Shown one piece after another: positions 1 through 8,757 of a stretch of 15,335 nt of DNA. How positions within the stretch are numbered: the stretch's first letter is position 1; each line of letters begins with the position of its first letter. Location: positions 1-15,335 of the forward strand of contig DISF01000074.1 in NCBI GenBank assembly GCA_002421985.1. The letters are read 5' to 3'. The notes below the pieces were generated by a model, which made no database searches, had not been told where the DNA came from, and saw nothing but the letters and a program-made list of their open reading frames with translations. The stretch comes from Roseovarius sp. UBA6217 (GTDB taxonomy: Bacteria > Pseudomonadota > Alphaproteobacteria > Rhodobacterales > Rhodobacteraceae). Made by a program: the position numbers and the translations under genes.

Positions 1-102
1 ATGTGCGCCGAGATGGTCGCCGAAGACCTGCGCACCGCCCGTCGCCACGCCCTCTTGCGCGCGCATGGCATGGAACTGCCGGTGAGTTTCGAGAGCGGTT
101 GA
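1..102 (+). CDS. 3' end of an unidentified protein (partial)
   Basis: An open frame enters from the left edge and stops with TGA at 100-102, giving 33 residues that end in ELPVSFESG. The ATG at base 1 is probably an internal methionine, because the window edge cuts the gene there. The visible tail is charged and helical, with no motif I recognise. A terminator-like hairpin follows at 193-211, consistent with this being the end of a transcription unit. Codon use fits the GC-rich host. It could also be a chance open frame, since only 33 codons are visible. Confidence 0.45.
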   Translation: MCAEMVAEDLRTARRHALLRAHGMELPVSFESG

Positions 103-192
103 AGCGGCGCGCTCAGGTGGTCGAGATCCGCGTGATCGAGCGCCTCTCGCGGTCGTTTCAATGATCCACCTTGACGCGAGAGCGCGGAAGGC

Positions 193-211
193 GGGCGCAG
201 GCCCCCTTTTT
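193..211 (+). terminator. Putative intrinsic terminator after the left-edge gene
   Basis: A short GC stem, GGGC (193-196) paired with GCCC (201-204) around a 4-base loop, is followed by CC and five T residues (207-211). It lies between the stop at 102 and the next start near 290, on the strand expected for the left-edge gene. The stem is short, so this is a moderate call. Confidence 0.4.
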
Positions 212-283
212 CATAGGGTAAAATCCTGTCTGGATGCCGAACCTGGGATTTTAAGGCGATGTTAACCTCAGGAGACATATCAT

Positions 284-682
284 TGCTCCATGCGGTGGAT
301 TGCGCCCTTGCTCGTGGTCATGCTGGGGGCCTGTTCGCAGCCCGGTCCCGCCTTTTACGGCGTAGCCCCGGTATCGGTGACGGTCGGTCAGAGCAGGTTT
401 GACGTGCGCATTGTCGGGCGGCATGCGCAGGCGATCCGGGTCAATCAGGAATGGGCCCCGCGCACGGCTTCGGTCGCGCCGCGCGCGGCCAGTGCCATCG
501 CGGCGGCAAGCGGCTGTGATGTGCCCCGGCTCTGGGGCGATCAGGCGATGATCGAGGCGGCGCTTGTCTGCGGGCCTGCGGCGCGCGCCCATCGTGGCGT
601 GGTGCGACCGCATGTTTGCCGCGCGGTGCCGACCCGGCGGCGCTGGACCGAAATGGCCTGTCACCCGCTTGCCTCGGGGTGA
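284..682 (+). CDS. Small predicted lipoprotein of unknown function
   Basis: The protein opens with a lipoprotein signal: MRWIAPLLVVMLGAC, a hydrophobic stretch and an LGAC lipobox whose Cys (residue 15 from the ATG at 290) would be lipidated. It is therefore expected to be membrane anchored on the periplasmic side. The remaining ~115 residues contain no family I can name, and the last ~35 are Arg-rich and less protein-like. The start is uncertain. The ATG at 290 sits about 14 bases from the AGGAGA at 270-275, whereas an in-frame TTG at 284 lies 8 bases from it, a better spacing; TTG is used here. The gene is 133 bp upstream of smc on the same strand, but smc appears to have its own promoter. 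The signal peptide is seen in the sequence; the function is unknown. Confidence 0.65.
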   Translation, partial: CSMRWIAPLLVVMLGACSQPGPAFYGVAPVSVTVGQSRFDVRIVGRHAQAIRVNQEWAPRTASVAPRAASAIAAASGCDVPRLWGDQAMIEAALVCGPAARAHRGVVRPHVCRAVPTRRRWTEMACHPLASG

Positions 683-707
683 TCCAGGAAATCAGGCCGC
701 AACATGC

Positions 708-716
708 TGTGGATAA
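708..716 (-). promoter_or_regulatory. Perfect DnaA-box 9-mer upstream of smc
   Basis: The plus strand reads TGTGGATAA, the reverse complement of the consensus DnaA box TTATCCACA. A weaker 7-of-9 match (CTATCCATA) follows at 727-735 on the other strand. It lies between the lipoprotein stop and the candidate smc promoter at 751-780. The match is exact, but binding is inferred, and one box does not make an origin. Confidence 0.4.
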
Positions 717-750
717 CTTTCCGACTCTATCCATATCCTGTGGTTCCATA

Positions 751-780
751 TTGACACGCCCGCCCGCGACCCCGCACAAT
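751..780 (+). promoter_or_regulatory. Candidate sigma70-type promoter for smc
   Basis: A perfect -35 hexamer TTGACA (751-756) is followed, after an 18-base spacer, by CACAAT (775-780), a 4-of-6 match to TATAAT. Initiation would fall near 787, leaving a short ~30-base leader before the GTG start at 816. No clear Shine-Dalgarno lies in that leader. Confidence 0.45.
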
Positions 781-815
781 TTCCCATCGTCGGAATCACC
801 AACCCGGACACGCGC

Positions 816-3800
816 GTGCAATTCTCCCGGCTCAGACTGACCGGCTTCAAGAGCTTCGTCGATCCCACCGATCTGGTGATCGCCGAGGGGCTGACCGGTG
901 TTGTCGGCCCCAATGGCTGTGGCAAGTCCAACCTTTTGGAGGCGTTGCGCTGGGTCATGGGCGAGACCCGCGCCAAGGCGATGCGCGGCGATGGCATGGA
1001 GGACGTGATCTTTGCCGGCTCGGCCAGCCGCCCGGCGCGCAATTTCGCAGAGGTCGTGATCCATCTCGACAATTCAGAGCGGCTCGCGCCCGCCGGGTTC
1101 AACGAGACCGACCATATCGAGATCACCCGCCGGATCACCCGCGATGTGGGCAGCGCCTACAAGCTCAACGGCAAGGACTTGCGCGCGCGCGATGTGCAGA
1201 TGCTTTTCGCCGATGCCTCGACTGGCGCGCACTCGCCCGCGCTGGTGCGGCAGGGGCAGATCTCCGAGCTTATCAACGCGCGGCCCAGGTCGCGGCGGCG
1301 TGTCCTTGAAGAGGCGGCGGGGATTTCCGGCCTCTACCAGCGCCGCCATGAGGCAGAGCTGAAACTGCGCGGCGCGGAGACGAACCTGACCCGCGTCGAT
1401 GACGTGATCGAGCAATTGGCAAGCCAGATCGCACAATTGACGCGGCAGGCACGGCAGGCGGCGCGCTATCGCCAGATCGGCGAGGAATTGCGTCGCGCCG
1501 AGGGGCTGTTGCTGTGGCGGCGCTGGGCCGAGGCCGACGAGACGCGCGCCGGAGCCGAGGCCGCGCTGCGCGAGCGCACGCTTGATGCCGCCCGCGCCGA
1601 GCGCGCCGCCCGCGAGGCGGCACGGCAGCGCGCCGAGGCAGACGAGGCGGTGCCCCCCGCCCGCGAGGAAGAGGCCATCGCCGCCGCCATTCTCCAGCGT
1701 CTCGCCGTGCAGCGCGACACGCTGGCGCAACAGGAAAGCGCCGCGCGCGCCGAAATCGCCACGCTGGAGGCGCGCATCGCGCAGCTTGACCGCGACATGG
1801 AGCGCGAGGCCGGGCTCAACCGCGATGCCCATGACACGATCGCGCGGCTGGACTGGGAGGCGGCAGAGCTTGCCAAGGCGTCCCAGGGCCAGGACGCGCG
1901 CCTTGAGACGGCAACCGCAGAGGCCAGCGAGGCGGCGCGTATTCTTGAGGCGCGCGAGGCCGATCTGAGCCAGATGACCGAGGATATGGCGCGGCTGTCG
2001 GCGCGCCACCACTCCGCGCAACGCCTGATCGACGACAATCGCAAGACGCTTCTACGCAGCGAGGCCGAGGCCGAGCGCGCCCGTGCCGCGCGCGCGCAGG
2101 CCCGCGCGGCAGAGCAAGCTGCCAGGGAGGCCCAGGCGGCGGCAGAGCAGGCCTGCGCCCGTGCCGCAGAGCGCGCGCAGGCGGCCGAGGCCACGCTTGT
2201 CGCCGCCGACGAGGCCCGCGCCGAGGCGCAAACCCGCGAGGCGGAGGCCCGCGCCGCCCGCTCCGAGGCCGAGGGCGAATTGGGCGCGCTGCGCGCCGAA
2301 GCCGCGGCGCTGGCGCGGCTGGTGGAACGCGATACCGCCGAGGGCGGGCAGATCATGGACGCGTTGCAGGTGGCCCCCGGTTACGAGAAGGCGCTGGGAG
2401 CCGCGCTGGCCGATGATCTGCGCGCGCCCGAGGTGGCGGCGGACGGGCCGTCGGGCTGGTGCGATCTGCCCTTCTACCCCGCGCCGCAACCGCTCCCCGA
2501 GGGGGTGGCGGCGCTCGGCGCTCATGTCACGGTCCCGGCGGTGCTGGCGCGGCGGATGGCGCAGATCGGCCTTGTCGAGCCGGAGGATGGCCCGCGCCTG
2601 CAAGCACAGTTGAAGCCGGGGCAACGGCTGGTCAGCCGCGAGGGCGACCTGTGGCGCTGGGACGGGTTCCGCATATGGGCCGAGGATGCACCCTCGGCGG
2701 CGGCGCTGCGGCTGGAACAGCTCAACCGGCTGGAAGATCTCAAGCAACAGCTTGAGCGGGCAGAGGCGCGGGCCGATGGCGCGTTGCGCGCGCATGAGGT
2801 GCTGCGCGCCGATCTCGCCGCGCGCTCCGAGGAGGATCGCGCCACGCGCGAGGCCCGCCGCGCCGCCGATGCCGCCCTGACCGAGGCGAGCCGCGCGCTA
2901 AGCCGCGCCGAAGCCGACCGCAGCCTTGCCGCCTCGCGCAACGAATCGCTGGGCCTTGCCGTCGCGCGCCACGAGGAAGAGGCCGAGGCCGCGCGCGCCG
3001 CGCTGGCGCAGGCCGAGGCCGCGCTGGCGGGCTTGGCAGACCTGGCGTCGGCGCGGGCCGCGCTTGAGGATATCAAGACCACGGTCGAAGCCGCGCGCAT
3101 CGCCATGATGACGCGGCGTTCGGCGGCGGACGAGTTGCGCCGCGAGGGCGAGCGGCGCACCGTGCGCCGACAGGAAATCGCCCGCGAAGCGAGCGGATGG
3201 CGGCACCGGCTGGAGACGGCAGAGACCCGCGCCGCCGAGCTTGCCGAGCGCAAGGCCACGTCGGAACAGGAACTGACCAAGGCCCGGGCCACGCCCGAGA
3301 TGCTGGTGGCCAGGCGCGCCGACCTGGCAGGGGAGATCACCCGCGCCGAGGCGCGCCGCGCTGCCGCCGCCGATGCGCTCTCTGCCACCGAGGGGGCGGC
3401 CCGGCAGGCCGCCACGGATGAGCGCGAGGCCGAGCGCGCCGCCTCCGAGGCCCGCGAGGCCCGCGCCCGCGCCGAAGCACGGCGCGACGGCGCGCGCGAG
3501 GCCTGCGAGCAGGCCGCCGAGCGGATCATGGAGGCGCTTGGCCTGACGCCCGAGGCGTTGCGCGACACGCTCGGGCTTGACCCGGCGGCGATGCCCGCCC
3601 CCGACGCGATCGAGGCCGATGTGGCCCGGCTCCGCCACCAGCGCGAGGCGCTTGGCGCGGTCAACCTGCGCGCCGAGGAAGACGCCGCCGAGGTCGAGGC
3701 CGAACACACCTCGCTCAGCGCGGAAAAGGCGGATCTCGAGGCGGCGATCAAGACCCTGCGCAACGGAATCGCAAGCCTCAACCGCGAGGGGCGCGAGCGG

Positions 3801-4271
3801 CTGCTGACGGCGTTCGAGCAGGTGAACTCGAATTTCACCCTGCTGTTTCGCCACCTTTTCGGCGGCGGCGAGGCCAATCTGGTGCTGGTCGAGAGCGACG
3901 ACCCGCTGGAGGCCGGTCTCGAAATCATGTGCCAGCCGCCGGGCAAGAAGCTATCGACGCTCTCGCTTTTGTCGGGGGGCGAGCAGACGCTGACCGCGCT
4001 GGCGCTGATCTTCGCGGTGTTCCTCGCCAATCCGGCGCCCATTTGTGTGCTCGACGAGGTGGACGCGCCGCTTGACGATGCCAATGTCACGCGGTTCTGC
4101 GACCTGCTGGATGAAATGTGCCGCCGCACCGCGACGCGGTTCTTGATCATCACCCATCACGCGGTGACGATGAGCCGGATGGACCGGCTTTTCGGCGTGA
4201 CCATGGCCGAGAAAGGGGTGAGCCAGCTTGTCTCGGTCGATCTCAAGAAGGCGGAATCACTGGTGGCATAG
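816..4271 (+). CDS. smc: Chromosome segregation protein SMC
   Basis: This is a full-length bacterial SMC ATPase (1151 aa; the family is usually ~1150-1200), the core of the condensin-like complex that, with ScpA and ScpB, loads onto and organises the chromosome. Neither partner is in this window. The N-terminal head carries Walker A GPNGCGKS at residues 31-38, followed by the Q-loop region and the RRRVLEEAAGISGLY segment. A long Ala/Glu/Arg-rich coiled coil (~170-500) leads to a compact hinge at ~505-620. A second coiled coil (~620-970) returns to the C-terminal head, with signature LSGGEQ (~1052-1057) and Walker B VLDEVDAPLDD (~1079-1089). Every ATPase motif is intact. The start is GTG at 816, since MQFSRLRLTGFKSF is the family N-terminus. 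The repetitive coiled-coil codons create long false open frames on the opposite strand. Confidence 0.98.
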   Translation: MQFSRLRLTGFKSFVDPTDLVIAEGLTGVVGPNGCGKSNLLEALRWVMGETRAKAMRGDGMEDVIFAGSASRPARNFAEVVIHLDNSERLAPAGFNETDHIEITRRITRDVGSAYKLNGKDLRARDVQMLFADASTGAHSPALVRQGQISELINARPRSRRRVLEEAAGISGLYQRRHEAELKLRGAETNLTRVDDVIEQLASQIAQLTRQARQAARYRQIGEELRRAEGLLLWRRWAEADETRAGAEAALRERTLDAARAERAAREAARQRAEADEAVPPAREEEAIAAAILQRLAVQRDTLAQQESAARAEIATLEARIAQLDRDMEREAGLNRDAHDTIARLDWEAAELAKASQGQDARLETATAEASEAARILEAREADLSQMTEDMARLSARHHSAQRLIDDNRKTLLRSEAEAERARAARAQARAAEQAAREAQAAAEQACARAAERAQAAEATLVAADEARAEAQTREAEARAARSEAEGELGALRAEAAALARLVERDTAEGGQIMDALQVAPGYEKALGAALADDLRAPEVAADGPSGWCDLPFYPAPQPLPEGVAALGAHVTVPAVLARRMAQIGLVEPEDGPRLQAQLKPGQRLVSREGDLWRWDGFRIWAEDAPSAAALRLEQLNRLEDLKQQLERAEARADGALRAHEVLRADLAARSEEDRATREARRAADAALTEASRALSRAEADRSLAASRNESLGLAVARHEEEAEAARAALAQAEAALAGLADLASARAALEDIKTTVEAARIAMMTRRSAADELRREGERRTVRRQEIAREASGWRHRLETAETRAAELAERKATSEQELTKARATPEMLVARRADLAGEITRAEARRAAAADALSATEGAARQAATDEREAERAASEAREARARAEARRDGAREACEQAAERIMEALGLTPEALRDTLGLDPAAMPAPDAIEADVARLRHQREALGAVNLRAEEDAAEVEAEHTSLSAEKADLEAAIKTLRNGIASLNREGRERLLTAFEQVNSNFTLLFRHLFGGGEANLVLVESDDPLEAGLEIMCQPPGKKLSTLSLLSGGEQTLTALALIFAVFLANPAPICVLDEVDAPLDDANVTRFCDLLDEMCRRTATRFLIITHHAVTMSRMDRLFGVTMAEKGVSQLVSVDLKKAESLVA

Positions 4272-4593
4272 GCTGGGCGGCCCATGGCATGCGCAATCCG
4301 CCCCGCGCCGCTTCTTGCCCCTTGTCTTGTTGGGCAAGACCGCCTTGGCAAACGCGCATTCCAGATCGCTAAGGTCTGATCGTGCCACTTGCATCCTCCC
4401 GCCCGTCGCTAGCACGGAAGGGCATCACAAGCATATGATTTTTAACAAGAATTAATGGGTGTTCTGCCTGGTCACAGGCCGCTACGGGGCGCCGCTGCAG
4501 GCGACGTGACCTTTCGACAACGTTTATTTGCCTCTTACTCTCGGACAGCAGCTTTTCTGATGTCTCCTGGCGCTTTTCTGGTAGGTGACTTGC
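4272..4593. other. Intergenic region between smc and the polysaccharide locus
   Basis: No gene is supported in these 322 bases. Near the smc end is a perfect 8-bp inverted repeat, TCTTGCCC (4313-4320) and GGGCAAGA (4332-4339), with an 11-base loop. It has no T-tract, so it is not a classical terminator, though it could act as an RNA 3'-end structure. The right half is more AT-rich (about 4430-4460 and 4510-4560) and probably holds the promoter of the yjbH operon, but I could not pick a convincing -35/-10 pair. A Shine-Dalgarno (TAGGTG, 4582-4587) precedes the ATG at 4594. Confidence 0.5.
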
Positions 4594-6714
4594 ATGATTA
4601 AAGGTTCGGGTCGTCAGATTGGCTTGGGTGTCGTGGTTGCGGTTTGCGTGACCACTTTTGCCGTTGCCGAGAACCGGCCGCAGATCGAGACCGGGTATAA
4701 CAGCTATGGCTATCCGGGGATGATCGATATGCCCGTGGCCACGAGTCGCCCCGATGGTGAATTGGCCTTCAGTGTAAGCAGCTTCGCCGGACAGACCCGC
4801 ACCACGCTGACCTTCCAGATGCTGCCGCGCCTGTCGGGGAGTTTCCGGTATTCTGTCCTCGATAATGCTACTGGAGGGGGCGCGGACACGCTTTATGACC
4901 GCAGTTTCTCGCTGCATTATCGATTCGCGGATGAAACCACCCTGCGCCCGGCTTTCGCGGTGGGGCTGAACGATTTCCTCGGCACGGGCATCTACTCATC
5001 GGAATATATCGTCGCCACCAAGACCTTTGCCAAGACCCTGCGCGTGACCGGCGGTCTGGGCTGGGGCCGGCTGGGCGGGGTGGGTGGCTTTACCAACCCC
5101 CTGGGCATTCTCGACAACCGGTTCAAGAGCCGTCCGCAGCGCGATGCTGGACTGGGCGGCGATGTCGAATCGCAGCAGTTTTTCCGGGGCGATGCTGCAT
5201 TCTTTGGCGGCATCGAATGGCAGGCGACAAAAAAGCTCAAGCTGACGGCTGAATATTCCTCGGACGATCATCCGCGGGAGGATCCGTTCGCCTTTGAGCG
5301 CGAAACGCAGTTGAATTTCGGGGCCAGCTACAGGATAGGCCCGATGACGGATCTGTCGCTGCGCTATCTCTACGGCAGCGAAATCGGTGTGCAGATCAGC
5401 ACCGCGCTCAATCCGAAATCCCGGCCCAACGACGCCGGTCGCGAGCCGGCCCCCCTGCCCGTCTTGTCGCGCGACGTGACGCCAGCGGCAGCGCTTGGAT
5501 GGTCCGGCACCATTGAAGAGCAAAAGGGTCTGCGCGCCCGCGTGGCGGACTTGCTTGCGTCTCAGGGGGTGAGGTTGCACGGCCTCGTCGTCGAGGCAGG
5601 AACAGCCCGTGCCGAGATCGAAAACCTTGCCTATCCCCAGGAGGCACAGGCCATCGGGCGAACAGCGCGGGTTCTGTCGCGGGAATTGCCGGCCTCTGTC
5701 GGGCGGTTCGACATCGTGATGGTCGTGGGCGGCCTGCCCGTGACCGAGGTGTCGATCGCGCGCGCGGATATGGAAGCGCTCGAACACGATTTCGACGGAA
5801 GCTGGAAAAGCTTTGCGCGCGCCCGCATCACGTCTCCGACGGGGGCGACGCGCCCCTTGCCGGATCGCTATCCGCGCTTTGACTGGGGGCTCAAGCCCTA
5901 TCTCAGCCCCAGTTTATTTGATCCTGACGATCCGGTCCGGGCCGATGTCGGCGCGCAGCTTGACGTCTCCTTTCAGCCCGCGCCGGGGTTTGAGCTTTCG
6001 GGCAGTCTGCGCCAGAAAGTCGCGGGCACTCTGGACGAGGCAACACGGGTATCCGATTCGGTTCTGCCGCATGTTCGCAGCGACTTCACGCTTTACGACC
6101 GCGAGGGCGAAACCGCGCTCACCAACCTGACCGCCGCACATTACTTCAAGCCGGGTCGCGACCTTTATGGCCGGGTGACCCTGGGCTATCTGGAACGCAT
6201 GTTCGGGGGGGTGTCGTCAGAACTGCTATGGAAACGCAACGACAGCCCGTTTGCTCTCGGGCTGGAGGTGAATTATGCGCAGCAGCGCGATTTCGATGGC
6301 GGGTTCGGCTTCCAGAGCTACGATGTGGCGACCGGCCATGCCTCGGCTTATTGGGATATGGGCAACGGGTTTCACGCGCAGCTCGATGCCGGGCGCTATC
6401 TGGCGGGCGACTGGGGGGCGACCTTCGCGCTGGACCGTGAATTCAAAAACGGCTGGAAGATCGGCGCTTATGCCACGCTGACCGATGTGCCCTTCAGCAA
6501 GTTCGGCGAAGGATCGTTCGACAAGGGGATCCGAATCACGATGCCGATCTCATGGCTGCTTGGCGAGCCGAACAAGACCGCGTTCAGCACCACGATCCGC
6601 CCGATCCTGCGCGATGGCGGCGCGCGCCTTGATGTGCCCGGGCGTCTTTACAACCGCGTGCGCCCGGTTCAGAAACCGGCCCTTCAGGATGGTTGGGGGA
6701 GGTTCTGGCGATGA
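4594..6714 (+). CDS. yjbH: YjbH/GfcD-family exopolysaccharide outer-membrane protein
   Basis: The protein has 706 aa with a Sec signal peptide (residues 1-25, ending TFAVA before ENRP). It opens with the family pattern GYNSYGYPGMIDMPVA, typical of YbjH/YjbH/GfcD proteins (Pfam Exop YbjH-type), which are predicted outer-membrane beta-barrels for exopolysaccharide or group 4 capsule secretion. The mature chain is rich in aromatic, Gly and Asp residues in alternating strands, with a second repeat-like barrel part after ~residue 430, and ends in GRFWR, an aromatic terminus common in barrels. ATG 4594 is preferred over the in-frame GTG at 4585 because TAGGTG (4582-4587) sits 6 bases before it. Its stop overlaps the next start (ATGA), so it is translationally coupled to yjbF. 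The length matches E. coli YjbH (~700 aa). Family assignment is by recognition; the precise role in export is not established. Confidence 0.9.
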   Translation: MIKGSGRQIGLGVVVAVCVTTFAVAENRPQIETGYNSYGYPGMIDMPVATSRPDGELAFSVSSFAGQTRTTLTFQMLPRLSGSFRYSVLDNATGGGADTLYDRSFSLHYRFADETTLRPAFAVGLNDFLGTGIYSSEYIVATKTFAKTLRVTGGLGWGRLGGVGGFTNPLGILDNRFKSRPQRDAGLGGDVESQQFFRGDAAFFGGIEWQATKKLKLTAEYSSDDHPREDPFAFERETQLNFGASYRIGPMTDLSLRYLYGSEIGVQISTALNPKSRPNDAGREPAPLPVLSRDVTPAAALGWSGTIEEQKGLRARVADLLASQGVRLHGLVVEAGTARAEIENLAYPQEAQAIGRTARVLSRELPASVGRFDIVMVVGGLPVTEVSIARADMEALEHDFDGSWKSFARARITSPTGATRPLPDRYPRFDWGLKPYLSPSLFDPDDPVRADVGAQLDVSFQPAPGFELSGSLRQKVAGTLDEATRVSDSVLPHVRSDFTLYDREGETALTNLTAAHYFKPGRDLYGRVTLGYLERMFGGVSSELLWKRNDSPFALGLEVNYAQQRDFDGGFGFQSYDVATGHASAYWDMGNGFHAQLDAGRYLAGDWGATFALDREFKNGWKIGAYATLTDVPFSKFGEGSFDKGIRITMPISWLLGEPNKTAFSTTIRPILRDGGARLDVPGRLYNRVRPVQKPALQDGWGRFWR

Positions 6715-7334
6715 GGTCGGGCGCGTTTCGTCTCTTCTCTCCGATGGTGATGATTCTGGCGGCGGTGCTGGTCGCTGGATGTGATCGGATGCTGGGCGCC
6801 TTCGATCTGACGGGCAACGTGTCCGGCACCGAGCCGCAGCTCATAGGCCCTGAACGGCTGCGTGTGTCGATCCCGCAAACGGGGGCCATGGCGGTTCTGG
6901 GCCCGGTGTCGCGGAACGCGGATGTGACCGTGTGGCAAACGCTGGACGGGATCACGCTGTCGTTTCGGCACGAAGTCCTGATCGCGACGCGTGGTCTGGG
7001 CGATGACCTCATGTCGGCGGATGTCGAGGGCGATATTGCTCTTCTGCGCGGCATCGGAGACAGCGGATACTATCCGCATATCCGGTCCTATCTCGATGGC
7101 GAGGACCGCACCGTGTTTCGCGCCTATCAGTGCCGCCAGGCCGGGGCCGCCCCTGAACGTGTCGTGACGGGCGGGCAAGAGATACCCACACAGCGCACCG
7201 AGATCGCCTGCATCTCTCCGGGCCACAGCTTCACCAACATTTTCTGGCAGGACGGGGCCGGGCGCGTTCTCAGATCGCGACAATGGGTCAGCCCCGCCAT
7301 CCAATACATGGACACCGAGCGTGTCGTCCCGTAG
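6711..7334 (+). CDS. yjbF: YjbF/GfcB-family lipoprotein
   Basis: The protein has 207 aa with a lipoprotein signal peptide: a hydrophobic run ending LVAGC, with the lipidated Cys at residue 24. The body matches the YjbF/GfcB group 4 capsule lipoprotein family, including the C-terminal segment NIFWQDGAGRVLRSRQWVSP. In E. coli, YjbF and GfcB are encoded beside YjbH/GfcD and are thought to act in the envelope during polysaccharide secretion. ATG 6711 overlaps the yjbH stop (ATGA), with a strong GGGGAGG (6695-6701) inside the end of yjbH; upstream in-frame TTG 6695 would be poorer. The OPX gene follows after 31 bp. The signal and conserved C-terminus are seen directly; the mechanism is unknown even in model systems. 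Confidence 0.88.
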   Translation: MRSGAFRLFSPMVMILAAVLVAGCDRMLGAFDLTGNVSGTEPQLIGPERLRVSIPQTGAMAVLGPVSRNADVTVWQTLDGITLSFRHEVLIATRGLGDDLMSADVEGDIALLRGIGDSGYYPHIRSYLDGEDRTVFRAYQCRQAGAAPERVVTGGQEIPTQRTEIACISPGHSFTNIFWQDGAGRVLRSRQWVSPAIQYMDTERVVP

Positions 7335-7365
7335 CAAAGACAAAGTGATTTTCCGGAGGTATTAG

Positions 7366-8757
7366 ATGACATATGGCAAACGCAAGTCAGCACCACGAAC
7401 AGCGATCGTAATGGCGCTTGCCGCTGCCATGATTCTGCCTGCGGGATGCGGTGTCGCTTACAAGAGTCCCAAGGTCAGCCGGTCGGCGGGCACCAATATT
7501 GATGTGCGCGAAATCAGGTTGACGCCCGAGACGGTGCTGCTGGCCAACCGGACGCCCTATAGTCCGCGAAATCTGCCAAGAGAATTCTTCTCCACAGCCT
7601 CGGCAAGGCAGGGGGTTGGCCTCGGGGCCTTGCCTGCGGCCCCGCAGGTGCCCGATGAACGCCCCGGCCGACTTGAATTGCGCCCGCCCGCGGATTTCGA
7701 GGTCCCCCCCTACCGAATCGGGGTGGGGGATGTCGTGCTTCTGGCAACCCGGCAATCCGGAAATTCGATCGAGGAGTTGAGCGGCCTTCTCGCGGCGCAG
7801 ACGCAGCGGCAAGGCTATGTGGTTTCCGACGACGGGGCGATTTCGATCCCCGATATCGGGCGGGTCGAGATCGGCGGGCTGACGCTCGCCGAAGCGCAGG
7901 ACCGCATTTTCAGGTTCCTTCTGGAAAATCAGGTTGATCCGGCGTTTTCGCTGGAAGTGACGGGGTTCAACTCTCAACGCATCACCGTTGGCGGTGCCGT
8001 GCGCCAGGCGGCGCGGGTTCCGATCACGTTGCAGCGCGTCACCATTGGCGACGCGCTGACCGCCACCGGGGGCGTGATGGTCAAGGACGAGCAGTTTGCC
8101 TCGATCCGCATCTATCGCGATGGCACGCTCTATCAGATCCCCTATGAGGAATACCTTGCGCAGCCGAACCTGCGCGAACTGCCGCTCAAGGATGGCGACG
8201 CGATCTATGTCGACACCACCTATGATCTCGACCGCGCCTTTGAATTCTACCGCCAGGAGGTGGATGTGATCCGGCTGCGCAGCCAGACGCGCAAGGATGT
8301 GCTCGACATGATGAATGCCGAGATGCAGATCCGCCGCAGCGTGCTTGATGAAGGGCGAAGCAATTTCCTTGCGCGTGAGGAGCTTGGCGCCGAAGCGCGC
8401 GACTATATCTATCTGACAGGCGAAGTAGCCAAGCAGGGGCGTATCCCGCTGCCCTACGAGCAGCAGGCGACACTCGCCGATATGCTGTATGGTGGGGGCG
8501 GCATTCCGACGATGACCGGGAATGTGTCGAACATCTATGTCCTGCGCCCGTCGCAGGACCCGGCGGAATTCGGCGCGATAACCGCCTGGCATCTGGATGC
8601 GGGCAACGCCGTCAACATCAGCCTTGCCACGCAGATGCAGATGCGCCCGAACGATATCGTTTTCGTCGAGGAACAGCCGATCACCAAGTGGAACCGCGTC
8701 GTGCAGCAATTCGTGCCGTCTCTGATCCTGACACCGGCGAGTATCGCGGCGAATTGA
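7366..8757 (+). CDS. Wza/GfcE-like outer-membrane polysaccharide export (OPX) lipoprotein
   Basis: The protein has 463 aa with a lipobox LPAGC (Cys28). A Poly_export domain starts near residue 113 at PPYRIGVGDVV, and two SLBB-type domains lie at ~195-240 (FSLEVTGFNSQRITVGGAV) and ~347-395 (YIYLTGEVAKQGRIPLPY). A C-terminal segment with Trp and hydrophobic residues (WNRVVQQFVPSLIL) resembles the amphipathic helix that forms the Wza pore. Such proteins are octameric channels that pass polysaccharide from the periplasm to the surface in concert with a Wzc-type kinase, here encoded on the facing strand. It is about 80 residues longer than E. coli Wza (379 aa), with extra sequence before Poly_export and a charged helical stretch (~280-345) between the SLBB domains. 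An excellent CGGAGGT (7354-7360) sits 5 bases before the ATG. It is the last gene of the yjbH-yjbF-opx arm. Confidence 0.93.
   Translation: MTYGKRKSAPRTAIVMALAAAMILPAGCGVAYKSPKVSRSAGTNIDVREIRLTPETVLLANRTPYSPRNLPREFFSTASARQGVGLGALPAAPQVPDERPGRLELRPPADFEVPPYRIGVGDVVLLATRQSGNSIEELSGLLAAQTQRQGYVVSDDGAISIPDIGRVEIGGLTLAEAQDRIFRFLLENQVDPAFSLEVTGFNSQRITVGGAVRQAARVPITLQRVTIGDALTATGGVMVKDEQFASIRIYRDGTLYQIPYEEYLAQPNLRELPLKDGDAIYVDTTYDLDRAFEFYRQEVDVIRLRSQTRKDVLDMMNAEMQIRRSVLDEGRSNFLAREELGAEARDYIYLTGEVAKQGRIPLPYEQQATLADMLYGGGGIPTMTGNVSNIYVLRPSQDPAEFGAITAWHLDAGNAVNISLATQMQMRPNDIVFVEEQPITKWNRVVQQFVPSLILTPASIAAN

Noticed and set aside
144..182. 8-bp inverted repeat CTCTCGCG/CGCGAGAG
   Set aside because: The spacing is 23 bases with no link to a promoter; in such GC-rich sequence this can arise by chance.
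220..252. Inverted repeat AAAATCC/GGATTTT before the small lipoprotein
   Set aside because: It might be an operator, but there is no known binding motif and no clear promoter beside it.
2522..4153. 543-codon open frame on the minus strand inside smc
   Set aside because: Antisense to intact smc; its Ser/Arg/Ala-rich composition is the mirror of GC-rich coiled-coil codons. The other long minus frames under smc (1074-2021, 1466-2356, 2052-2795, 2898-3854) are rejected for the same reason.
4313..4339. Hairpin just after smc considered as an intrinsic terminator
   Set aside because: The 8-bp stem is perfect but no T-tract follows, so it is noted only as a structure in the intergenic entry.
7387..8709. 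440-codon minus-strand frame opposite the OPX gene
   Set aside because: Shadow of a well-supported OPX gene that has a strong ribosome site and recognisable domains.
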